Of a DNA stretch of 64,000 nucleotides, positions 12,258 through 26,805 are shown one piece after another (the first letter of the stretch is position 1; every line of letters starts with the position of its first letter). The DNA lies in the NCBI GenBank assembly GCA_034190875.2, contig CM067343.1, forward strand, positions 33,772,592 to 33,836,591, read 5' to 3'. The DNA comes from Urechis unicinctus (taxonomy: Eukaryota; Annelida; Polychaeta; Xenopneusta; Urechidae). The notes beneath the pieces are model-generated. The model was not told the origin of the DNA. It saw nothing but the letters and a program-made list of their open reading frames with translations, and made no database searches. The translations under genes and the position numbers were made by a program.

Positions 12258-12691
12258 GCTTGTTACTTGATTTAATCATGTAAATGTTGATGAAAGATGT
12301 CATGTTGTTCTTGGTCATTCGACCAAGCGATTGTTGGCCAATTATCGGTCGACATATGAGCGTTGCAGGGAAGTTCACGGGCATCCCATACGCCGGTCTG
12401 TTATTAGTGCTTACACTACGCTATCGCCTAAGATTTAAGAATTTAAATTCTGGCAAAATATATGCTTAACACAACTGAAACCGTCAAAGGAAACAGCAAA
12501 CGGTATGGGGATTCATGATGTGCTGTTCACCTTGAATGTCTTCGCCCTAATGGCAGCATTCCGTTGTCTTGACAAGGTTCCCGCCATTAGGATGGATCTC
12601 CGATCCGATATTTAGGATCGGGAACTAAAAGCTGTGAGCTGATTCTCTCTACTTGTTTGTGACTACACTGCACCGCTGATGACGACGACGA
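12258..12691. other. Segment present only in unit 2, with two hairpins
   Basis: About 430 bp found in unit 2 at a place where unit 1 has about 9 bp between TGATATTTAG and AAGATTAACAT. It holds two neighbouring inverted repeats: CCTAATGGC / GCCATTAGG (12,546-12,591) and CCGATCC / GGATCGG (12,600-12,621). No target duplication is clear, so it may be an old insertion or a deletion in unit 1. A 61-codon open frame inside resembles nothing I know. Confidence 0.5.
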
Positions 12692-13170
12692 AGATTAACA
12701 TTCGAAATGTAGCGACCATTGACTTTGGTCGAAACGGGCCGCGCGTCAATAACACAATGGCGCCCAGAGCATAGACGTCAAAACCTCAGCTGCGGATTAT
12801 AAGGGGAAATGTACATCAAGGAATCTATTGGGCAGCTAGGCCAGATAAAATAAACCTTGAGAGGGGTCTTGTCACAGGCAGTTATTGTCGAATCAAAATG
12901 AGCTACTTGCAACATCCGCAGCGCGCCCACACTTGTCACGAAAAAAACCTAACGCTATCGAATATAACATATCAATTACAGCGAAGAACGATGTGGGTTA
13001 TCTATTGTCATTTTCGTCATGCCGTGATTATGGTAAGAGATTAACAAAACACGGACGCGTTATCCACCTGATCCGCTCATTACGTGTTTTTACGCACCCC
13101 TCCCCCACCTGTGAGAACAGACGACCAAGGGCAAGTGCGTTTTAGTGTCACTCAATCCGTGTTTCGATCT

Positions 13171-13176
13171 CACGTG
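13171..13176. promoter_or_regulatory. Canonical E-box CACGTG upstream of bZIP copy 2
   Basis: Perfect CACGTG about 490 bp upstream of the copy 2 start codon, at the same place as in copy 1. Candidate clock-type control element by analogy with vrille; unproven. Confidence 0.35.
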
Positions 13177-13664
13177 TATACCGCCAACACCGGTCTACCC
13201 TATATGATATAATTTGGCCTCAGTATGGAGATATTTCACCACAACCCCGCGATCGTAATAGATGATGTAATAAAATGTGGGGGCACATATGTTTACAGCT
13301 GTAACTGATAATAAACACAATATATGACATTTTTCACTGGGAGCTGGGTTAACATCTTTAACTAAAATTTATATATAATGGCTAACGTTTTAAACCTTTT
13401 ATTATATTCGACGCGTCCAGCTGTTGCTATCAACAAATATGAAATATATGGTAAATATGAAACACACCCCACCAACTTCGCAATAGTCTTCGAGCTGTCG
13501 TGACTATAGTCTGCGAAGCTGGGCGGTTTGACGTTATTCCATGAACAAGAATCGACGGGTTAACATCTTCTCTTCATCCTGCTCCCGTACAACGGACATC
13601 AATCAGAAGAAGTTGGGCTAGCGAAGTGAATCCCAATTGATTCCTTGGAAATACAAATACCACC

Positions 13665-15485
13665 ATGGTTTACACGGAAAGCTCGAGCAAGGGGCGCAGT
13701 GAAAGTGAAGCTAAAGATGAGACCAACTTGGGTCTCGGCAATGTGCTTGATATGCGCATGTATTGTCGGTGAGATATTATATCACTTATTTCATTATCGA
13801 TTTGGAATGAAAGGTTATGTAAATTCTTAACACCATGTAATATTTGTGTTTGCCTTTTTGGCGCAGATTGACAATCTAACTATATGGGATCAAGTTGGCT
13901 ATTAAATCCTGTAGTAATATAAATACCACTTAAAAACAAACATCTATGATTAATTAGTATATATATGCCGTTATTTCCTTCTGGATAAATATGATAATGG
14001 TTCATAATTAATTGATGTATTTTCTGCAGACGCATGGAAACGCAAATGATGAAGGCAGTTGCGGAGCTACCACCCACCAGCTTCCAAGAAATGGGCTCAA
14101 GTAACAACCAATGGGCTGCTGGGTATGGACCAGACAACGGCGATATGGCTGTTCAAAACTCGCCCTATTCTCGCCTTTACCAACTCGACGCCATCTCAAA
14201 GCCCATGCAGAGAAGAACGAAACGCATGGTGCCTTGCGAGCTAAAAGACAAGCGATATTGGGAAAAACGGAAACGCAATAACGACGCCGCGAGAAGGTCG
14301 CGCGAAAACAAGCGCCAAGTGGAGCTTGATATCCGCTCTCGAGTGATGGCATTGGAAGACGAAAACAGCCTGATGCGGAAAGAAAACGCCATGTTGAAAT
14401 CCAAATTGGGATTATCCCCTGATTTGCGCTACTTATCGCAGGATGACGCAGGTGAGCTGCTGGCGGTCGGTCCCATGCCCCCTCCTCCGACACCGTTTGA
14501 TTTCACAAGATATGGCACCAGCTCTGAAACAGATTCCAGCTGCGGGCACTACCAGCCAGAAACGACCACTCCAAACAGCAACAGCACACAAGCCAGCAGC
14601 GCGACCGATAGCAGCAGCATGTGTGATGATACTCAAGATGAATGCATGCCGATGAAGAAGCGACGTCGTCCCAAACACGAGGCTAGTCTGGTTGAATCCA
14701 ACGCGATGACCATAGGTAGCAGTAGCAATAACAGCTCCCCTACATCTTCTGTCAACATCTACCCCCATTTTCCGGCCGCACAACCCGCCTTCGCCCCCTC
14801 GCTGGCTTCTGAAGGTCAAGGAAGTTCGAACGGCTCGTCGATTCAACACGAGGATTCAAATCAGCGATCGTCCAATCCAATGGACGAAGCTGACCGCAGA
14901 GAAGGCTTACCGATGTTGAAGCATAATTACCACCGCAGCTTACCCGCGATGTCAGCGTTCTCACAAGCTACACCACGGAAAGACTCCTTTTTGCCTGCTG
15001 CGTACTACAACGCTGACGACAAGTCTATCCCGAACTCATTTACACACACATTCTCGTCTCATAATGGGCACGGTGTCACGAACTCAATGGATTCAGAAAA
15101 GGGACCAGCTAATTCTCCTAATGAAGTCTCCCATCAGTCCCTTGTAGCACATACCTCCATATCCCCCTATCCCTTTTTATCGTCATCCAACATCCCGTCG
15201 ACTACATCCGTTTCACCCAGCTCGGCTTCGTCCAACATGTCCTCCTCTGAGTCGGCCACAGGTAACTCATCCAATGCATTCTTTCCCGGGAATTCTCCGA
15301 CCGCGGGACTTCGTGGTGATGGGAATGGCAACAATATCTCCAGCCCTACAGGGAATCTCTCCATTAAATGCGATTCTGAAACCAGGAGTGAAAATGATAT
15401 TTTCCGTTCACATCTGTTACAACTCACAGAGGAAGTTGCCAGAATGCGGAACTATGTTCTTCAAGGTAATACGCCCAATAAATGA
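13665..15485 (+). CDS. NFIL3/vrille-like bZIP transcription factor, copy 2 (intact)
   Basis: Two-exon gene, joined from exon 1 13,665-13,768 and exon 2 14,030-15,485, giving 519 residues. The start is chosen for its perfect CACCATGG context and because the phase fits exactly: exon 1 ends in the first two bases of an Arg codon at TCG|GTGAGA, and exon 2 continues it after TTTCTGCAG. Residues about 105-163 are the bZIP: a preceding LKDKRYWEKR, the basic region with N-x-A-A-x-R-S-R (NNDAARRSRE), then a leucine zipper. The KD-x-YW lead-in and NN-AA-RSR pattern are typical of the PAR/NFIL3/vrille/CES-2 group, nuclear DNA-binding dimers acting in circadian and developmental control. The rest is Ser/Asn/Pro-rich low-complexity sequence with a basic patch KKRRRPKHE and a predicted C-terminal helix (HLLQLTEEVARMRNYVLQ). 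I cannot say which family member it is; an initiation at the exon 2 Met (14,034) is an alternative. Confidence 0.88.
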
Positions 15486-15672
15486 AGACATCGATGGACG
15501 CCGAATAAGACAGTTTGGCAAAAACAATGACTTTTGAAATACAGTGTATTCCTGATTTATGTTGCGTTATGAAATGTGCACCATATCACTTGCACCTTGT
15601 TTGTGTATTCTATATTGACTCTGGAACATCACCATTATAATTAGTCATAATGGTGAATAGCAATGGTGTATT

Positions 15673-15826
<154 letters not shown>

Positions 15827-16116
15827 GAAACACAGACGCCTGGAATATTGTGACGATGACGTTGAAGATGCCCAATCAAGCGGATGTATTATATGTGGTT
15901 GGCAATGTGGTTGTGGCATCATCGTATGATATATATAGTGTTAATATTATAATTGGTTTGTTTCTTGATTATTGGAGGAAGCGGGAAGTGCAATAGATCG
16001 ATCTGGCTTTTTGAGGTGTTCAAGTGCTTACTTCTTGGACTAGCTCAGACTGCATATTTATTATTGCAGAAATGTTTTTGTTGTATTCTTGAACTTGTTG
16101 GCGTGTCTTTCTTATT

Positions 16117-16122
16117 AATAAA
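16117..16122 (+). terminator. Poly(A) signal AATAAA, bZIP copy 2
   Basis: Same sequence context as in copy 1 (TTATTAATAAAGACC), about 630 bp past the stop codon. Plausible 3' end of the transcript. Confidence 0.5.
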
Positions 16123-17200
16123 GACCATAGCTATATTTTGGCTCTGTTGATCCTCGCTCTATAACTCATTGGCGCCAACCAAACGGACATTCACACTTGA
16201 TTGAACTAATTTCACACATTTAGGATTTCTATAAATCTACAGTCTCAATAAATTGTTTCATGAGTTGACACGATAATTTTGGTGTCTAAATGCAGGCTCA
16301 TGCTTAACTAAACACGCGGTCTATTGCAAGGTCGGATTTCCGTGTCAGTAATTTCATCTGCGTCAGACGCACAGTTACACACACACACACACCGCCGCAG
16401 CAGTCTATAATCGCTGACGTCAGGACGGAGCACCTGTTGTATGTTTGTCATAAAAGCTTGTCTAAATTTGGATGGCAGGCTTTAAATACGTACTTCCAGT
16501 TATAACTTAAGCTAATTGGATCCATGGAGGCTTATCAAAGTGGGATAGAGAGGTTGTACAAGGTTGTTGATGTTGAAATGTTGTTTACCTAACTCGGTTG
16601 TGTGAATGTGCAAAATAAGGTGGTTTCTCGCACTTGGGGCCACTCCAGTGCATTAAAGTAAGAAGAACCACCCCCCCCCCCCCCCCCCTAAAGTACCCAT
16701 GTTCTTATAAAGACACGGGGTTCTTAGATAAGTATGTGTGAAGAAATGAGAAGGGTGTTTTATAGTTCAGGATGTGTGGACACGGGGGTTCCTAGATAGT
16801 ATTGTTTAATAGTGAGGGATAGAAGAACAACTGTAAAAAAATGCAAATGTGGTTGTTGAGCTTGGAACAAATGAAGAAAAAGCGAGGTGTGTTTTTCAGG
16901 GGTGTGGCAAGTGTGGCAGTTGCAGGCGCTTAGCCAATGCATTATATCATCATTCTCCGTAGCGAGGCTGGTCGTTCCTAAAGACACGGGTAGCTGGTGG
17001 ACGTAACGCATGGCTCGCAACGGAGACGTGGGTTCCTAGATTGAACCTTGGCAATGAAAAGATGTCTCGATGCACAGCGTCACGTGTTTATCGGTAACAC
17101 CTCGCGGTCGATCGTGGCTGGTATGGTGATTCAACTTCCATGCCCCTATGGGCGGCCCTTTAGTCAGTAACACGTCTCCGTAGACAGGTTATATATTTGA

Positions 17201-18833
<1,633 letters not shown>

Positions 18834-19305
18834 GCCGCCAGCTTCGCATCAATGTCACAAGTAATGCCCTCTTCTGCAAAGCTTGCCAGTCTTAAATCAA
18901 TACGAGGGGGAGTGACGTCATTACGGGGTCGGTTATACAATTTAGCTTATGGCGTTGCGACGGCCAATGATTGCATAATCCTCCGTAAAATGATAGCCGA
19001 CTGACCTTGTGGCCGATAAAGGTGGTGAGCTGGCTTACGGGACACGAGGGGGCGATATTTGATAGATAAGTCAGCTTCTACCTGGGTTATCTAGGCACCC
19101 TTTCACCCCCCCCCCCCACGCCCCACCAGTTGTCTGGTAATGCATACTGTGATCGTCCTAAGGGCTGTGGCACATAAAAATACCTCATTGTCACCGTCTT
19201 AAAATGATCCATACAACAGATTACTTAGGCTAGACCCTAATGATCCTACAATCAATCGTGCATGCTGTTGAATAAAACCAGCAGAGTTAATACTGCGATG
19301 TGGAC

Positions 19306-19668
19306 AGGAGCGTTACACCCACACCTAGCCTCGTCACACCCACACCTAGCCTCGTCAAACCCACATCTAGCCTCGTCACACCCACATCTAGCCTTGTCAC
19401 ACCAACACCTAGCCTCGTCACACCCACATCTAGCCTCGTCACACCCACATATAGCCTCGTCACACCCACATATAGCCTCGTTACACCCACACCTTTCCTC
19501 GTCACACCCACATCTAGCCTTGTCACACCCACACCTAGCCTCATCACACCCACACCTTGCCTCGTCACACCCACATCTAGCCTTGTCACACCCACATCTA
19601 GCCTCGTCACACCCACATCTAGCCTCGTCACCCTCACACCTAGCCTCGTCACACCCACACCGGACTTG
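19306..19668. repeat. 21-bp minisatellite array
   Basis: About 17 copies of a 21-bp unit, consensus CTCGTCACACCCACATCTAG plus C. Because 21 is divisible by 3 and the unit has no stop in several frames, both strands are open for 130-180 codons (seven-residue peptide repeats such as GCDEARC on - and PTSSLVT on +). No splice or Kozak context supports translation. Confidence 0.92.
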
Positions 19669-19689
19669 ACCCAGCATCGCCACACACCT

Positions 19690-21464
19690 TGCCTCGTTTA
19701 CAACACTGACTCGACCTTTAAAAACAGCCGCCGTGAGTTAGTCGAATATAGATATAACCTTGACTTAGCTGGCGTCAGCTTACATGGTTTATTTGAGAGA
19801 GGTGACATTGGTGGAAACCAAGAGGCTAAGAATGCAGCGTGCCTCACGTGTTTGCTCTGAAGTCTGCTGGAACGCCAGCCAGTCGCTGTTACAGACCAGA
19901 TCAATGGGAATGGAGAATGTGAAGATGGAGTGTAAGTAATCGTATATTGCTCACGTGAACACTTCAAGTAGGTTGTGCTATGAACACATCCTAGATTGGA
20001 TATGAATTAGCTCAAAGAAATTCTGCGTGTTCGCGTGACTTAACATTGCTGCTAGACTCACCAGAGAGATAGCGGGTAATGACTAATGACAACGCGGTTG
20101 GTTGATCTCTCTGGATTTACGAATTATTATTGTCCTCATTTCTTGAGGTCCTTATATACCATTTCATTTGGCGTGTGACCAAGTCGGCGGACGCCTCATT
20201 AATTTATCATGAATTCACTAAGGTACATGCTAATTATGTCAGGCGAACCACCTTAAACTTTCAGTTGGCCACGACATTAACATATACACATACAATTAAC
20301 ACGCGGAAGATGACATAATTTGTGACTAAAACTTAAATGGCCGTCCATTTGGCCTAGTACATTAACATACATGCATAACATTAACTACAGGTGGGAGGTG
20401 GTATACCGGATTACAACGGTTTGTACATAAATTAGACTGACCCTCAACAACTATTTCTAAACTTGGAAGGGTTGGCAACATCAATGAACTTGTCACTCGT
20501 CACGTGGTCTGACGCAATCACTTTATACCGTTATGAATTAAGACCGCCACATTATGACATATGGTTCTACTCCACAGGGGGAGCCTGGCCTTAGCCGTCA
20601 ATCATAACAGGTTGCTTGAACAACTACCACATTCTTAGATTGTCGTATTTGAATGAGTGGTTAGAAGTATACATTAAATATTTTTTGAAATTCTAAGCCT
20701 GCGTCATATGCATTAATATAATTGAATTAATAGGGTTAACGAAGGGTCTGTAGTGGGGATCGAGTTAGCAATGTCGAATAAAAATCCTCACCTTTCGGCA
20801 ATATAAAAATTGTTTCCTTTAGTCACGCTATGATTGCCATCCATACAAAACGCTATGATTGTCATCTATATTAAACATCACCTTCCATGTTTGTCTGAAA
20901 TGTATTTCATACGCAAGGGAAGTGAAACTTTTAATTCCAAACCGAGATTAGCCTAGCCAAAGTATAGAATCATCAAAATCGTGTTCCCAAACAAACTTAT
21001 GATAAACAAATTACCAATAGATTCTTGTGAACACATGCACATCACTCAAACAGATCAGTCCTTCGGATTAATGTCAATCCTATTTTTTGTCAAGTTCCAT
21101 TAAAGAAATAATCTTAAGCTTACACCAAACCGTTTTGTAGTCAGACGCAAGCAAGAATTAGGTCATGTGGTGTACGAAACCAATTTGAATTCAAGCTCGA
21201 ATAACCACACGATGCGTGCTGCAATCGTCTTTCCTTCGTCGATGTTTACCGACTGAAAATTGTCACTATGTCTATCGATGTCACTGGAAATCGTTTGATA
21301 CTTAAAAGACAACATTGAATATCATTCCATCTCACTTGGAATGACTCTCAGCAATTGGGGGTTCTTAATATTGCCTCATGAATAATGCAGCGATATCGAG
21401 AACGAGGCTAGTAAGGGCTATCAGCAGCCCTCAAGTCGCCGCATATGTAAACAACACGGTGAAG
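19690..21464. other. AT-rich stretch, nothing recognised
   Basis: About 1.8 kb without a gene I can support. Short open frames only. Confidence 0.4.
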
Positions 21465-21870
21465 ATGGCGAGTAAGCGTGATTTGTCCCTCGTTTCCCTC
21501 TTATTGTTCGGGTTTGTCGAAACCTATTTATTAAAGACTTCGGATGCTTCCGGGAAAAGAAACATCGCCAAAGCCATGAAATATTTTGATGAGGAATACG
21601 TCCGCGGCATAACAGGTAATTTTATCATTACATATACCTGCATGGTCGACCACCGCTTGGCATCTGGGCGTTTGCCGGTGGCGTTGATGGAGTTGTTTGG
21701 AGGTGTGTTTAAGTAGTTGATCGCTTTTCACTCAGGATGGATAACACAGCATAGATGCTAATTTGATCATGTTTATTTCTCCAGTGGAAAAGCTTGTCAG
21801 AAACTGCTGTGTCATCAAGGGAAGATGCCACAGATCCCAGAAGAAAAATGAAGATGCCCACTCAATAGAG
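21465..21870 (+). pseudogene. SWIM/YqaJ-type protein, N-terminal exons of a transposon gene
   Basis: Two exons can be joined in frame: 21,465-21,615 (start in GAAGATGGCG) with donor CAG|GTAATT, and 21,785-21,870 after TTTCTCCAG with donor GAG|GTATGA. The 79 joined codons include MKYFDEEYVRGIT and then CCVIKGRCHRSQKKN. From memory this matches the start of animal proteins with a SWIM zinc finger and YqaJ-like nuclease domain ('KYF-x-EGYV ... G-x-C-x-RSMKK'), often found in ISL2EU-type DNA transposons. The zinc finger and nuclease exons are not found downstream: the next good acceptor (22,156) leads straight to a stop. A transposase relic lies 0.5 kb further on in convergent orientation, which fits one decayed element. 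Function is inference from short similarity. Confidence 0.45.
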
Positions 21871-22379
21871 GTATGACATCTCGACCTGAATGTCTTGCTT
21901 GCATGGTTATTGTGGCCCATAAATGCATGTGGTTACTGTCTCTTAGCACGAGGAAAAAACTCGACTACATGGTAGTGGTCAAAATTTTTAAACATTTTTT
22001 ATTGATAAAAACTGAAGATAAGGAGAAAAGACCCTGCTGTAGAATTGTTTTTGACAACAAATGGTACGCATGAAGACATGATGATTCACACTTATATAAT
22101 CCTCACTAATATTTCCTGATTATACAACCATTAAGATACTTATCTGGCATGCTTTTCCATTTTTTGCAGAGTTAAGAACATATCCAATGCATCGCCCCGA
22201 TAGCGATAATAAAATCCACACCATGTGGTTGGTAGTGCATGGATAAAATTAAGAGGTGAAATGTTTCAAAATATCTGCAAATTCATGCTATCTCTATGAA
22301 TTAACTCAAAAACAAGTCAATCAATATGAAATGCAATTGATATTCCCAATGATGGTTTCTTAACAGATCACATTATCTA

Positions 22380-23394
22380 CAGAGGAACCGACAGCAGTCC
22401 TAACAGCCTCCTGTAGCTGTACTATAGGCCTTAGTGGTCAGTGTGGGCATATTGGTGGTGTGCTCTACCAGATGGCGAAGTTCAAGTCCAGGGGATTCAA
22501 AGTCATTCCAGAAGATTTGGCCAAGACTTCACTACCCCAGACCTAGCACCGGCTAAATCTGACTCCTAAGTCTGTAGTTTTAAGCCCAACCCTTAGACGA
22601 CACAGAAACATAAACAACTCATCAATGAGTTGCATGCCTCTAGGCTTACCTGCACATTGTAACATCTGTACTAGGAACATAGTACATACTGGTCATGTTC
22701 TTAGCCACCGGCTGTAGGTATTCAAAAAAAGCTACAAAGTAAAGATAGTTCCTGAACTATTTGAACCCAGTATAAAACCGTACCATGTCAGGATCATAGA
22801 AAAACCGACAAATACCGAACTTTTCGATCTGTAGTTGATCTTTCATGGCCTGATTCTGTTTTTGTGATTCTTCATACTTGATTTGCATATCCTGTAGCAA
22901 CTTCTCTAGCTGACTTCTTTGCTGTCACTCTCTTCCACAATCATCTGGATGTCAAGATCAGTACTGACAGGCAGGGGCTGGTCGTCCATCTGAAATCGTC
23001 CTTGGTGAAATAGAGAGAACACACAGACGTGCTGTCTGATACCTGGAGTGCATATACATTAGGAAAACAAGATAATAAATATGAAAAGTATCAACGTATT
23101 CCTTCTTATGTGCTTTACTTCCTTAAAACACATGAAACTATTCAAATATCTCAAGCCTTCTTATAATCGCTCGCAGTCACATGTTCTAGATCGTAGTTGT
23201 AAACAACTCACCATGAACCCGTGTTCTGGACCTTGTTTTCGCCATATTTTGTGAAGCCAGGCTTTTCTTTTTGTAGATTCTTTTGGAAGTCGGTGAAATG
23301 AAATAGCTGGGTTAACTGTTCCATCACTCTTACAAAACGGAACGCAAAAATAACGATGGCTATTTGGTCGAGACACAGCGGCAGACGATGACAT
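22380..23394 (-). pseudogene. THAP + HTH_Tnp_4 transposase relic
   Basis: Minus-strand remains of a transposase. Exon 1 (23,394 down to about 23,215) codes a THAP zinc-finger start: YFCVPFCKSDG, then ISFHRLPKESTKRKAWLHKI, ending at ATG|GTGAGT. After an intron, an exon from about 22,990 has an acidic start (MDDQPLPV), a frameshift, then a coiled-coil-like QRSQLEKLLQDMQIKYEES and KFGICRFFYDPDMVRFYTGF, followed by an in-frame stop. Further on, LIDELFMFLCRLRVGLKTTD is the HTH_Tnp_4 helix-turn-helix that precedes DDE_Tnp_4 nucleases. Similarity then stops at a tRNA-like insertion (22,432-22,489). At least two frame breaks and stops show it is dead. Likely an ISL2EU/PIF-type element. Confidence 0.72.
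22428..22495 (+). mobile_element. tRNA-like (SINE-head) sequence
   Basis: A possible A box TAGTGGTCAGTGTGGG at 22,432 and B box AGTTCAAGTCC at 22,479, 31 bp apart, matching a tRNA-type RNA polymerase III promoter. It sits where the transposase similarity ends, consistent with a SINE inserted into the relic. No 3' tail or target duplication identified. Confidence 0.35.
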
Positions 23395-26130
23395 GTTTAC
23401 AACTCGCTGCGGTCCGGCTAACGAGGTCGGAGGTCAACGGGGCTGCCCACCCATGGCCTCTCAAATATTGAGAACCCCAATGCGATCAATATTTGACGCA
23501 TTGAGCATTATCTTCAAATCTAAGGATATTGTTCAAGGAATAAGATATGGCCATGGTTTACTGATTTCGACATTTGTAGTAAAAGTTTAGATGAAAGGAC
23601 ACGTGGTACTGAATGTCTGGCGACAGACGCGAAAGAATAAATCGTACATTGATCAGACGCGACCATATCTGCATGTTACATTATTACTATTAGAAATGGT
23701 TGTGCTACAAATGTTTCTCATGTCAGTAGGGAAGTTATGAAGGAAACAGCATTTACGAAGCCGAGATTCTCAATGCACAACTATTGACCTTCATTCACAA
23801 ATAATGTATTAAATGAAGTGACATTCTTTTTTATTGCAAAATGATTTAGTGGGCAGGGAAACGAAACGTTATGATTGGGATATAAGATTATGATTGCTGT
23901 AGTAGACATCATAATGTGAATTTAATGTGTAAAGCGGTGTTGAAGAAATAATCATTAATGATTTGATTTAACACAATACACCTAAGTAACACTGATTAAT
24001 AAAATGCCAATCCAAGGAAAGTGATATTATATAATCGAGAGTATCGTGAGATGTCATTTAGATTTCTTGGCCAATCAGAGCTATTGGATTCTAACAGGTT
24101 GGATTGACTCAATGTGACACGTCGCAGATTTGTACTCAATCATCTGGTTTTTTTTCACATTGAAAATTGAACAAATGAGGTAATAAAAGCACAACGCCAA
24201 TCTTGCAAGAAGAATAACTCAGTAAAAAAGGAGTATTCAGTATATCTATAATTTGTAGCATAACTTGACATACAGTTCTGAGAAGAATTTGTCTGTGATG
24301 CTACCGTGCTTTATTCAGCGGCATTAGAGATGGCTTATTCCGTATGCATCTGCCTTCTCCTATTCTATTCCGTTTTCCAGCTGTCTCACGTAACTAGACT
24401 AAGCCTTGTTAGCTGACGCACGTAGTCAGGAGCCCTCTGTTCACTTTGAAGCCGTTATTGCTGACTTCTGCCTATGACAAAGCGAAATCTTACCGACCTA
24501 ACCTATTGGTCTGGAGTCGTGTAAATTTGTTTTTTCCCGATAATGTTTACATAAATCCTGAGTTGTTTTCAGGAAATTACGCCGCGCGTTTGACGTCAAT
24601 TGCCGGCTATGGGGGAACAGTGATATAATATGCATGCCGATATTAATGTTACCTCACAATGCACAAGTCCATCAATTGCACAAGTCCATCAATTGATCGT
24701 AACAAACAATTCATGTGTATGATGTACAGCATCAATGTACCCCGCGGCAAACTTTTCATTGCGATGAAAGCAAATTCAATAGGCCATGCACTTGGGAAAG
24801 TACGATTTATTTATTAGGTTCTGTTAAAGGTATGGATCTAAGTCATTGCATTTCGTCGAATGCCTGACAGAATTAACGCTATCATCACACTTTATTCTGG
24901 TCGATTTGTGTGAAAATAATTGGATGGAATGGTTTGATTTTTCTTTAGGATGTCTTAAATGCTTCAGCAAGAGGTTCAGTCGCCAGCGATAAGGTCTGAT
25001 GAAGGCTATCAAACTGGAACATCTGCTAGTCATTTCAGAAAATGCACTGTCTAATTGTGATGTTGTACTGTACCATGGCTTCCGCCATGTTTCCTTCCGC
25101 CGTCATTGGAACGTCAGATAACAATTCTATGCAAACTTTTCCCATTGTATATGTGTATACTTAAGTAAGTTCTGTTATATAGGGCGTATGTTTACAAGCA
25201 ATCGGTTCATTTTGTTTCATCAAATATGGTTGGATAGAATGATATAGCCTCGATATGGATTCGTAACATCCATTTACCTGTTTTGATAGCAAACACGATC
25301 AAATTCGGCCAAAGGCGCGTCTATTGAGCGAATATTTTGTGTGTGGAAGAAACTAAATGTGCTCAGACCCTGGAATCATTGATGCTTTGATGTACAAATT
25401 AATGCACACCTGTAAATGAAACCGAACAGGTTTGCATATTTAATATACATTAACCCTATATAAGCGATGCATTTCGTTATTGGTCGCATCGAATATTCTC
25501 AAGAATCGATAGTATGACATGAACATATTAAAGATTGAAGTTTAATCACGGACGTGACAAATAATTTAACATCAATGTAATATAGCAGCAATCCCCGAGG
25601 GCATGTACACTGCTATATTAATAACAGATGAGATACAGGTATTACAGCGAGACCGATAATCATTACATGTAGAGTATTATTATGACTGGTTGACAGATAA
25701 TGATATATGTATGAAATTTATATGATAATTGTGACAGATAAATATGATATGTCTAGAACTAGGTTACATAATGCAAAATTAAGTTACCTTAATTGGTCAT
25801 GACCAAAAGCAGTTAGTTGATGTTCCTATACATATACAAACATGTATTACAACAGCAAGTGTTAAATGGCAGCTACAGGAAAGTGTGATCAAATGGTGTG
25901 ATGGCAGTAATTACTGAACGCAAACAGGAAGGTTGATATTGGAGCTAGGGTTGGGGGGAGGTGGGGGGGGGGGGGGTGTGGTGGGTCAGGGGCAGGGACG
26001 TACAGCAGGGCAGTAAGTAAATACCCCTAGCTGAAGAGGAGGGTGAAGGTGGGGAGGGGGGATAGGAGCGGGAAAAATACTGACTTACAGAACAGGGTGA
26101 TGTTTGTCTGCTTGGTTAAGCACTACTTTC
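23395..26130. other. AT-rich stretch with few marks
   Basis: No gene recognised. It contains a 17-bp tandem duplication CACAAGTCCATCAATTG (24,659-24,693) and a G-rich tract at 25,945-26,000 with many GGG runs (possible quadruplex on +). Confidence 0.4.
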
Positions 26131-26133
26131 TAA

Positions 26134-26805
26134 GAAAAGGACAGTTTGAATGGATGGATAGATGTGTTCTGTCAGGTCACATTCAAGGCCTTTTCTCCCG
26201 TAAGTTAGATTAAGTGAGTGAGTAGACAGTGTGATGGTTGTTAGTATATATAGATTCCTGTTTAATACATGACATTGTGTTCCATAATCAAAAAGTATAG
26301 GTACATTGTAACTGTGTAAAATTCTCTGAAAACGAGCATTAAAACTGACATATTTTTCTTCACGATTGGTGCTTATATTAAGAAAGGTCGGTGTCTTAGG
26401 AGGAAACATACACACATAAATATGGCACGCCATTCGTGGGGAGATATTCCTCGAAATACTACCGGTACAGCTCCCATAAAACATTTGAACTTTAGTGCAA
26501 GGTTCAATTTCCAAACAGTGTATGTCATTCGATGAAAAAGCTAGCGACCTCAACACCAGCTATCAGTTTGTTGATATGATTTGTGATCAGATTGGTGATC
26601 AGATTGGTGATCAGATTGCTGGACGTAGAGTTTCCCAGACATCGGTTACACGTCGTTAAAGTTGGGGAAAATTGTCTTACTGACGAGGTCTACGATTTAG
26701 AGGAGAATATCGGCTGTGATACCGGCGTAGAGGTTAATGCAAACTCCAAGACGCGAGAAACATTGTGGATGACGTCACAGCGATCTGATCATCGCGAACC
26801 ACCGT
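26134..26805 (-). pseudogene. Truncated DEG/ENaC relic, copy 0
   Basis: On the minus strand, 26,805-26,580 matches the last ~70 codons and stop region of the channel genes further right: the equivalents of the C-terminal membrane segment and the GATCAGATTG tail (here amplified as three GGTGATCAGATT repeats). Downstream (26,560-26,134) it also matches the 3' flank of copy 2 at 37,670-37,960 and the GGTCACATTCAAGGCC block at 36,485. Everything upstream of the C-terminus is missing: similarity stops near 26,805. Many substitutions make this the most diverged member, so it is an old truncated duplicate. Confidence 0.75.

Noticed and set aside
19252..19685. Cys-rich repeat protein GCDEARC on the minus strand
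   Set aside because: Explained by a 21-bp minisatellite that is open in several frames on both strands.
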